NCBI GenBank assembly: GCA_012845835.1
Contig: JABAKD010000011.1
Location: 6,448,381 to 6,512,380 of the forward strand
Reading direction: 5' to 3'
DNA length: 64,000 nucleotides
Source: Undaria pinnatifida
Taxonomy: Eukaryota > Sar > Phaeophyceae > Laminariales > Alariaceae
Positions 11,201 through 22,237 of this stretch are shown here, in pieces (positions within the stretch are counted from its first letter, which is position 1; every line of letters starts with the position of its first letter). A program made the position numbers and the translations under genes. The notes under the pieces were generated by a model. The model searched no databases. It had not been told where the DNA came from and worked only from the letters and a program-made list of their open reading frames with translations.

Positions 11201-14200
11201 AAAAGTGGCGTACGTTTATGTTTAGACCCAGGCTGGTACGTATATGGTTCTGTTTACTGTTTTGTGTTCCCCCGAAGAACAGTATTTTTTCCAATCCTTC
11301 CGCGCTTTTTTATTTGTCAAGGCTGTGGTTCACTTCAACGCCGTTACTTGGGTAATTTCTCCGATGCTTCCGCGGAATTTCGTTAGTCTAGCGTCCACTT
11401 AACAAACGTGATGACAGATGCTTCAAGTTTCCTCTCAAAACGTCCGCGAAAAGCCCGGCACATGTCAACAGCTGTCATCAGGCGGAGGACACTACCTCTG
11501 TCAGCTGTCAACACCAGTCGACATTTCGGAGCTGGCCTTCCTGTCTGGTCGCGCGGATCTTTGGGGCGGTAGGCTGTTCGCGTTTTGCGGGCCAGCAAGC
11601 ACTTACTGGTGGCATAAAGGTGCCTCACCCACCTTCTAACCCTAACCCTAACCGTAGGCCTGACCCCAACCTGGACCCAAAACGCACCGGAATGGGGCGA
11701 GAAACCCGGCTGCGCCGCTTTTCGCTGTAAGATTAAAGAAAAACTATTTTCGAACCATCAAATGGTCCTCGGCCAATGAGAGAGTAAAAAGTGCTCTCAA
11801 GGATCCGCGCGGCCAGATTGTTAGGCTTACTGACATTCGTTCATTCGGCTATTCGTACGTGTCAACGTTCGTCAAAATTTCATTAGACGGCTGTCAACAT
11901 ATGTCAACATTACATCGCATGATGTTATATGTACATTTCGTCATATCCTATAAACGTTCAGTTGGTTGACTATGCGTCGACGGCTGATGTTATACCTTTT
12001 TGGTAATGATATGTACGGAGTATGACATAGGTTATGGCGTTACGGGACGCGTGGTGTGTGGTGTGTTTGTTGCGGCAGTTAGGCCATCTCTTGAAAGAGG
12101 AGTTCGAAATCCCTCAAAAATGGCGGATTCTCGAGCCTTAAGAACCAGACGCGCGGAATAACGTTTACCAGGTACAATCTTTGCAATAAGATACCAGGTA
12201 CGATTTTTTTCATTTTTATGGTTGGTTTAAGACGGTTCTCACGAATTTGATGTACAGCGGGAAGAAGACATGTGGTACGCAAAACCCCTCCTAAAAAAGG
12301 TTTTCACTCCCTCTCTCGGGACTGCTAGTGGTTGTGGAGGTGGTCCCACCGGGGCATCTCAGTCCGCGCAGAGGCGCTGTAGTCGGGACGAGGGAAAACA
12401 GGACGTGCACGCTTCTCGCCATGAGGGTTGTTTTCGCCCCTGGTCGTCTGTGCCGATCTCGTTCTTCAACAAGACGGTGGCTGTCCTCGTCCTCGACGAC
12501 GCGTTGTGTCTGCGCTTGGCGAATGCCGCGATCACAGCTTCGAGAGTGGCAAAGGCCCTCGTAGTCGTCACCATCACTTGTCTGATCCCATCGGCTCGTG
12601 GTAATACGTGAGGCGTTGTGATGCCTGAGGCGAGAAAGGGTGGGTAGCCAGGCACAGCAGTGCACCCGTTGCCTGCTGGGCAGATGCGGCTTCTACCGCT
12701 GTTTTCGGTTTGTTGCGACTCTTGTTGCCTCCCAAGACGTATGGAAACCCGTCACGATGCAAATCCGGACGCAATTCACGACACCGAGCCTATTTCTGGC
12801 TGGAGGCCGCTTCGGAAACGACATCCGAAACGAGGAAAAAAACATGCTGAGAAAACACTAGTTTCGTCTCTAGAAAAGTTGCTCCCCGCGTTCGCGATCC
12901 AAAAAAGTTCATTTTCGGATTTGAAAGTCTGTTTACAGGATATGGTCTTCGTAGGTAGTGGAGGGTGCTGAAATGAAAATCTGCTTCTGCTGTAGTTGTT
13001 GCTGCTTACTGCTGCTTGCTGCTGTTTGTTGGGCCGCTGCTGTTGTTCCTGTGTTGCAACTGCTACAACTACTGCTGGTTCATGTTGTTTTCTCTGTTGA
13101 TACTGCTAACTCTGCAGCTACACTGAGATCGCAACGGTATTCCTTTTGCAACTCCGCTTCATTGCACGACTTCAGCAACAGTTTACTAAACCCAGCCATG
13201 ACCCCCGACCCCCCAACCCCACCCACCCCCACCCCGCCTGCCTCCCTCCAACCGCGCCCGCCCCTCGCTGCGCAGGCATCTCATGGTGGCTGTCGCGCTG
13301 CAAACGGGACTTTTAACCTGGAACGGGCTGGTGACGGCGGCCAATCGACTGCTGTCCCGACTGAGCACGCGGCACGGAGAGGCTAAGGCCTGCCGCCAGA
13401 AGATGCGCACTGCCAAGGATTACGAGGTGCGGGAATTGGGGTGCGAAATAAGCGTGGGACCTTTAGCTTCCCGCTGCCCTCTCTTGTTGCGCTCCCATCC
13501 CATGTCGAACACGCCGCACCCGAAGCAGAACGAATCTGCATGTGGGATAAGGTAAACGCCTCCTCCGTTAAATTGTATTTTTAACGGTGTGGTTGTTTTT
13601 GCCCTTCTACGGAAGCGTGTGGAAAAAGACGAACCCACGCTTACCCCACCCCCCCCCACCTCCTCCTCTTTCTCTCATAACCCCATTTCCTCCCATCGTC
13701 CCCCGCCGTTCACCCCGCACCACCCCCCTCCCCGACGGAGGTCTGCCCCCTCCACCGACCCACCTCACTTCACCCCACCTCACCCCGTCCCACCCCACCC
13801 CACCCCACCCCACCCCACCCCACCTACTCACCCAGCCTTCCACCCACTTGCCCGTGCTGCCGCGCCCCAACTCAACCCAACCCCAACCTCAACCCAACCC
13901 AATCCAACCCTACCCGACCCAACCCGACTCGACCCGACCCAACCCAACCCAACCCAACCCAACCCTCCCACTAGGATGGTTGCGATTTTCAAATTCGTTT
14001 GGGTTGGAAACAACATAGAAATAGTATTGGAATCGACGAATGCCACCAACCGACCCAACAGAAGAATAGTTTATTAGGTTGGAAAATAAAATTGTGCTAT
14101 ATACGAAGGACAACGTATTTGTAACTCCATGTTTCCCTGATTTTTCGCGGGGTTGGGTCATCCTTGGATTTTTTACGTTCGACGGTTTCAATACTAATAT

Positions 14201-17200
14201 ATTAATACTATTTTATGCTGGTCACTCACTTGTACTAGATGAGCTCTTGTATTAGTCCTACACACGCCACGGATATAACTGACCGTGTGCAATTTCCCCA
14301 AAGCAAATGCATCATCCCCTTTTTCCTATACGCACATGCCTTCAAAGGCATGCGAAACCCCTTTATATAATTTCCAGATCTAGATCTTACGCCCTGGTTA
14401 GACTCCTAGGGCAATACCATAACATTTTCCTACCCGGCTCCTATCCTGATCAAAGCTGGTATTATACATCGCCAAGTTGGTATTCTACATGGCAAACACA
14501 CTACTGAGTGCACTGTCTGTACTCGTATCGTTGCGTGCCATGGGTAGGAGTGGAAATCATTCGCAGAGCGGGTGGACCATCTAGAAGGACACGACGAGTG
14601 GAGGAAACGCCCAGATTCTCTCCTCTACAACCATAAGGTGGGATGCGTTTTCCTGTTTCTAGGCTGTAGCAGAGCAACGTGTGTTGTTCACATTATTCCG
14701 TTCTTTTTCGTGCCCGTACACCCATCTATTTTTTGTGTCATTGCTAATTGCAATCTTTCATTCTTGAGAGATACGGGCTCTGCGGCGCTGCTGCGGTATT
14801 TGCTGTGCCAGATACCGTTTAGCGTACATGCGAGTGGGTGCTTGCTGCTGGAGTCCTTGAGGGCGCGGCGGGAGAAGTCATCGAGATCCGTCAAATGGCG
14901 TACAACTGCAATACAAGATAACACGGCGCAATACAGCGTAAACAACGCACAGGCACTCCACCCCACCCCACCCCGCCGTATCACTATAAAACCCACGAAA
15001 TACGTATACACACTGAACGACTCGAGGATGCTACTATACGCGTAGTCCACATGCATCCACACTACTAAAACAATCAACCACAACAACAACCGAAAAAACG
15101 CGGCAGGTGCTTCAGCAGCAAATCAATGACCTTAACGCCATGATCAACGCGGAGGACGTGTTCGGACTGATGTTCCGACTCCGAGGCTCCCTCTCGCGGA
15201 ACCAGCACGGCATGCTGCACGAAGGGCTCTTTTCCAGGGCGCACGCTGGCACCAAGGTGAGCTTGAAAAGCAGAACATGACGGAAGCAAGCGCGTCTGTT
15301 CGTCGTTGTTGTTATTTTTACGAGATAATTTAGAGGCGGTGTGTGTGGTCAAGACTTGGAAGGAAGCATAACATAACATATGCAAGCACGCATACTGCTA
15401 CTACTACTACTACTACTACTACCACTACTACTATTACTACCACTACTACTACCACTGCTACTACTGCTACCACTGCTACTACTACGCCTACTACTACTAT
15501 AATATTAACAGGAGTTTTGGCAGAGGCGTTTGTGCGGGGGAAGGTGGAAGAGGAGCGGGGGCAGGGGCAAATATTTTCCCTTTGACATTTTTTTGTTGAT
15601 TTGTTGTCTTCTTACTACCGGATGCCGGCGGTCTGAGTAAGGCGTTTATCTCGATACAAGGCGGTCAAAATCGCTTGCCGCGACTGTGGAATTGCCTCAG
15701 ACACAAGTACTACGATAGAGGCGTGCACAACACTTTTTTTTCTCAATACTACCCCTCGCTTTCGGAGGTTAAGGCATGTCCTTGTTAACCCAAAAACTGG
15801 TTTGAGAGAAAAAGTAGAACTGCTACGATGATACCGGATAAAAAAATCCCATGGCCTAGGCACACAAACGATTATCATCATCATGCAAAAAAACAAGAAA
15901 AAAAATGGCTTAATATTTTTTTTTTTTCCGACGATTTTTGGGTTAAGGAGCCTCGTCATTCAGAAACCGTTTCAGACGAAAAGGGCTAGTAATACCTCTG
16001 TCGTTGCAAGCGCCCTCGTAACCCGGAATTAATAAGGGTTTTCTTCCCAATAAGGCGGTCGTGTTTATCTGGCACACCACTACTGCCTTCCTTGGGGACC
16101 CTTTCTGTGTTTCTGATTTTCTCCATCTTCTTGTTCTCATTTTTCTTTTTTCGTTCCTCTTCTTGGTGTACTTCTCGTTCTTCTTCTGACATTCGTCCCT
16201 CTCCTGCCCCCCCCCCCCCCCCCCTCCTCCTCCTCCTGCTCCCGCGGCCCTCCTCCTCCTCGTTCGGTTGCTGCTGTCTTTGCGTGTCAGGTGCTTGTCG
16301 AGCGGTATCACGAGGTGGTGTGCGAGTCGTTGCACTACGTCTGCGCTAAAAATGCCGTTGCGCAAGACATCCCCACCGACGCCAAGCTCGCCTTCTTCAA
16401 CGAAACCAGGCGAGAAGTGCATAGGCGCGCAGTGCCGTGGGGCGGGGGGCGAGTGACAGAGGCGGGAAGGAAGCATGCCCGATTTTATCGAAGCTGTCCA
16501 GGAGAAATCGCACCGAAAATATAGAGCAAAGGTCAACTGACTAGCGTGTCTCCAAACCATTTGAACTCAACATTACCAAACCGAACCCAACCAAACCTTG
16601 CCCAACCCAACCCAGCCCAACCCAACCCAACCCAACCCAACCCAACCCAACCCAACCCAACCCAACCCAACCCAACCCAACCCAACCCAACCCAACCCAA
16701 TCCAACCACTGCCCCGATGATGCAGGCACGCGTACGGAAGAACGGCTTTGATGTTGTCGGGGGGAGCGGCTATGGGGGTGTACCACACGGGAGTCGTCAA
16801 GGTATTTGCACTGAACACTGACTGGATTTTCTTAAATTTATTACAAACTAAGTTAAGCTAATCTAAAACCAAACACACTTGAGCTACTAAATTGATGACC
16901 GTATTTCACTTAAATTTAATCTGCACTAACTTCAGTTAAACTAAAAAAAAAAACATAACATGCTACATGAATGACACACCTGGTACCTGGTGCCTGGCAC
17001 CTGGTATGTATAACAGGCCCTTCTGGAGAGGAGGCTGCTGCCGCGGGTGGTGAGCGGGGCGTCGGCCGGCTCCATCGTGGCCGCCATGGTGGGCACCAGA
17101 ACAGACGCAGAGCTCAGGCCCATGTTCGAGGGGAAAGGGGTAAATCTAGCCTTCTTCCAGCCTCTGAGGAGTTGCACAGCACCGGAACGCAGGTATGGCC

Positions 17201-20200
17201 CCGGGGGTGGGGTGGTGTGGGGTGGGGTGGGGGTACTTGTTATCGTGTATGGCCGTAGTCTTAGCCTACATGACCCCCGAATCCCTACAATACCACCAAG
17301 CGCGCAGCGCCGTGAGGTGTTTCGTGCGAAGGCCGAGCTTCATCCTGGTAAGAATCCTTGTAAGGCAGACTTCGGCACGCTGCGCGTAGTTTCGTGCGTG
17401 GGTCGGGTGCCGTAGGGTGGGGTAGGCTGACTCTCGTCCAAATACCTCCCCTCCCCCCCCCCCTCCCCCCTCCCTTCCCCTCGCTTTCCCTCTCCCCTCC
17501 CCCCCCTCCTATCCCATCCCGTCCCCCCCTTCCCACGCGCACACCGCCTCCATTCCATCACACGCCCCCCCGCTTCCCTGCTCATATGCCTCGGCCTCCT
17601 GCTGCGGGGGTCGTTTTTTTGTTTCCCCTCCCAAAAACAGTGATGGAAAGTACAATAAGCAGGCGTTTTGGCAGCTACTGGTTCCCCCGGGTCTTCGGTG
17701 GATGGCGACCCGTCTGTGGAATGTCCTTCTGTATAGCGACGGCTTTCTGCGGATGGACACGGACTACTTCCGGAAGGTTCTCCGGAACAATATCGGCCCC
17801 GCGACGTTCCAGGAGGTGGGGTGGGGGTGGGGTGGTGGGTGACGTAGAGTAGGGTGGGGTTGGGGGGGGGGGGGGGGGGTGAGGTGGAAGTGGTAGTTGT
17901 GATAGTACTAGCAGTAGCAGCAGTAGTGGCAGTAGTATAAGCGGTTGCAGTACCGCTACTGGCGGCAGTGGTATCAGCAGCAGTAGCAGCAGTAGCATCA
18001 ACAGCAGTAGCGTCAACAGTAGTTGCATTAGCGGTAGCATTAACTTGGACTCTAGCATCAAGAGTAGTAGTTTCGATCAACTGAACATAGTATACAGCAA
18101 CACTACGTGTCGTCGGTCCGATGATTTTTTTACCTAAACCTGAACATGCTTTCTCTCTTGCTGGCTGGCTGACCACGAACAACTGTTTTATTGTAGGCCT
18201 TCGACCGGACGGGGCGCATCGTGAACATCACCGTAGCCCCCCAGAACCGGACGGACCCGCCGCGGCTGCTGAACTACCTCACGGCGCCCCACGTGGTGGT
18301 GTGGAGCGCGGCGGTGTGCAGCAGCAGCGTTCCGGGTGTGTTCGAGCCTTCCATGCTCCTCGTCAAGGACGCCGACGGGAGGTATAGATACTGCTGTATG
18401 CTGGAGTGAAGTATATGTTGGGGTATCGCATTGGAAGTTACGACGTATCGAAATATCGAACTTTCCATATACGTCGTATCGATATCGATATCGATACTGC
18501 TGCTGCTCGTATGCTGGTGTCGGATATCGTATCGGGGTTTCGATCATGTGGTGGTCTCCCACGGGAGTACACGAGAAAAGAGAAAATGGAGCCACACTCC
18601 TAGAAAGGTCAAAACGAGAAAAAAAAATCGGAGCGTTGTGTGTCATTTCTGTGCGAATCGAGAAAAATGACGTTTTTTTTGCAACTTGTTTTTACTTGGT
18701 TTTAGGAACCATCCTTCCCTGTCTGACTCCTTCAAGAAAAAAAAAAACGGTGCCTAAGTATTTTTTTTGTTTTGTGCTCCCTGGGTCTCCCTACGAAGTA
18801 CCGGTACGTGCCAGCAAACGATACCGGCAGCCTATCGGATACCGGTAATATATGGGTAAAGTGCCGATACTGGTACTAGGTACGTATAGCGGCTTCCAGG
18901 CGTGGCAATCGATCTCACCGGCACTGTACGGGCAGTAGGCACTATTCAACCGGCACTATAGGGAGACCTCCACCGCAGCTGTATCTACTGTATGCGTTGT
19001 ATGAGCTTAATGCGCGCGTGGCTCCTTGAAAAAAATGTGTGGGTAATTTCTTTTTTTGTGCTCCCTGGGTCTCCCTATAGTGCTAGTGCTGGTATGCGCC
19101 AGTGCCAGTCAACAGTACCGGCAATATACAGGAAACTGGCACTATTGGGTACAGTAGCTCCGATACTGATACTACTACAAGAGAAGACAGGTTTCGGGCG
19201 CACCAAGCGATTTCACCTGCACTATACGGGCAATAGGCACTATTCAACGGGCACTACAGAGAGACCCCCATTGGGTATTGAATTATGAAAAGTATTGGAA
19301 CTTCGATTGTACCGAACACGTTTTGCGGTCCACCCCCTCGCGATCTGCGCACTTTTTCTCTTGACCGCTCGCGCGCAGCACTCACCCAGACTCCGGGCCT
19401 GCGGAGAAGTTCGTGGACGGAAGCATGGAAGCAGACCTCCCGATGGAGCAGATCAGCGAGCTCTTCAACATCAACCACTTCATCGTCTCGCAGGCATGAC
19501 ATACAGGCAGTGGGCTACCCGTTGCCCCGTTTAGGACCCCCAAAGCCCCTCCTTGCACTGATTCCAAGGGATATGTCCCCAAAAACGGGTTTCCAGATAT
19601 TATAGGCGTTAAGAGCATGGATACCCGCAGTAAGAGAAAACGGACATAGGGGCGGTCAAATCGTATTGTGACGCCTATACTATGACCTATAGTATACCTA
19701 ATCTGTGACAAAAGCGGCACGAAGATAAGAGCCTGAGCGCTGGCCTGTTCCGAGGGTCTCTTAAATCGGATACTCCACTGTAATATATTGCAAGGCGGTA
19801 TTTTGCGCTTGGTAGGGTTGTAGCATATACCTTGGTTACCAGTGAGCTCTTCAACATGAACCACCTCACCATATCCCAAGGTGTGGTATGATATGGAGGC
19901 ATTTTTTGGAGACGGCTTTTGATTCCCAGTGACATAACGTATATTCCAACCGGTTACGTCTGAAGTTGTGGAAGATGCGAGGCGGGCAGGGACAGCGTGG
20001 ACGTTAATCAAGCCTTAGCGTTGCCCACTTTCAGCATTGCCCTCAATCTTGATATTTTTGTTTTGTTTTTGGCATAAACAGGTTAACCCGCACGCGTCTC
20101 TGCTGTCAACCATGGCTCTTTCGAAGAGCGTCTGGAGTCCCCCGATGTATAGCTTCCTCGTGGGGCTCTGTGGCTTCCTTCAGACTCAGGTGGGTGTTGA

Positions 20201-22206
20201 CCTCGATGTGTAAATGCAGGACAAGCGGGCCCAAAAGAACTTCCTGACGGTCGTTCATCTGTTTTGGTTGAGGCTGGCCTTTCGGCCGCCGTTTTTTTGT
20301 TGTTCTTGGCAAGACGCCTTCGAAACACGCTTCAGAGCCGATCGATCGCCCTTGCCGACTTTGAGTCCCCTAAAGGGTCGGGGTTAGGACTAGGTCTGGG
20401 GTCGGAGCCTGGGCCGACGTACAAGATTGAAATCGAGCATCAACAAATTGCACGAAGTTGTTTGCCCGCCCGTCCTGCGTTTCGCGGGGGAGCAGTTAGT
20501 GTTGGGTGCTGGTTGTTGATTATTGGGTGCTGGGTGTTGATTATTGGGCGATGGGTGTTGATTATTAGGTGCTGGGTGTTGATTATTAGGTGCTGGGTGT
20601 TGATTGTTGGGTGCTGGGTGTTGATTATTGGGCGGTGGGTGTTGATTATTAGATGCTGGGTGTTGATTATTGGGTGCTGGTTGTTGATTATTGGGTGCTG
20701 GGTGTTGATTATTGGGTGCTGGGTGTTGATTATTGGGTGCTGGATATTGATTATTGGGTGATGGGTGTTGATCATGGGGTGTTGGGTGTTGGTGTTGAGT
20801 GCCATCACTCGAACAGCTATGCCGGCACAACTCGATTAACAAAAGTAGAGCGACCCCCGCCCCCGCCCCCCCCACGCCTCCTCCCTCTCACCCTCTTCCC
20901 CCCTCCCCCCTGGCCTTTCAGATTCGCAACTGGTTCCGGAATGTGATCGAGTTCGTGTCCCACCGCCGCATGGCTCCCGTGTGGGCCTCTAAGCGGGGTG
21001 GCATTCAGCTCCTCACGCAGGAGTACGAGGGTCGGCACTGCGACGTTACCATCACGCCTTGGAAGGGGGAGGAGAACGTCCTGTCCTCGTTCGCCAAGAT
21101 GCTCATGAATGTGTCCATCCCGGAGTTCCTCGTCATGGTCAAAGTGCGTTCTTGTTTTGGGGGGTGGGAGGAGAAGGGTTAGGGGAAGGGGTGGTGAGGG
21201 GTGGAGGGGGTTGGTGGGGGGGGGGGGGAAGCGTGTCTATCTGGCGCTTGCCCTAGTCACTGTGCCATTGGCCACGCATCCCTTTGAAAACCGAGGGGAG
21301 AAGGGCGGTGGTGGTGGTGACGGTGGCGATGGTGACGGTGATGGTTGGTATGATGAGTTAGACGGTGAGTGATGATTTTGAGGGTGGTGATTGTTATGGT
21401 GATTTTGATAAGTGGTGTCTGTTACGTTTATTATGTCATTGTTATGATCATGACGATTATGATTTTTATGATGGCAATATGGTAATGATGATGTCAATGG
21501 ATATTTTTTTTGCCGATCAGGTGGCCGAGCGCAACACGTGGCCGAAGGTGGAGATGATCAGGAGCCACTGCGCGGTGGAGATGGGGCTCGAGCAGTGCGT
21601 ACAGACCCTCCGTCGCCAGCTCATGGCTGAGAACCAGGTGAGATGCCATACAAGGAGGGATATGATTAGCCCTTCACCTATTTATTTCTACCAGAATTAT
21701 CCCACCCTGAACAGAAAGTGGGTATATATGTACAGTCAGTGGCTTATAAAAAAAAATGAGAAACGTCAGCTGTGAGTACGACCGATTGAATGGTTGAAAC
21801 TGGTTGAAGACCAAACCAACATTTTCACATCCATGAAAGCGAACTGGTTGAAGAACAAACCAACATTTTCACATCCATGAAAGCGAATCACACAATTTTG
21901 TGTGTGTGCGTTTTTTTTTTCATTGTCAGGTCCGCATGCTGGCGTCGGTCTCCCAGTACCCTTCGGAGAATGGACTTAAGAGGCGCGGGCGTGTGCCGAG
22001 CTTTTACACGTCAAGGTCTCTCGTGAACCTTTCGGGCCTGAGTGGTACGTGGCGCGTCAGGCAGCCGAGCGTTTGTCTGATTTCCAAATGAGAAGGCGTT
22101 TGTCGGTGGGGTAGGAATAGGGGTGGTGGTGGGTGGGGATAGGGGGAGAGGTAGTTGCAGTTGCGAGGGCGGAGGTATTTGTGGTGGTGGAGGTGGTGGT
22201 GGTGGG

Positions 22207-22237
<31 letters not shown>

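Noticed and set aside
14800..14935. Alternative lipase exon 3 ('[10 protein letters not shown]')
   Set aside because: The exon at 14548-14637 (EW...[10 protein letters not shown]) fits the family and both phases; this one lacks a proper donor.
16541..16821. Gly-Trp-Val repeat frames across the CCCAA array
   Set aside because: Pentamer artefact; the + strand contains real lipase exon 6 at its edge in another frame.
20390..20875. 161-residue minus-strand frame with NNQHPAP repeats
   Set aside because: Product of a 21-bp minisatellite in a lipase intron; all frames are open for the same reason.
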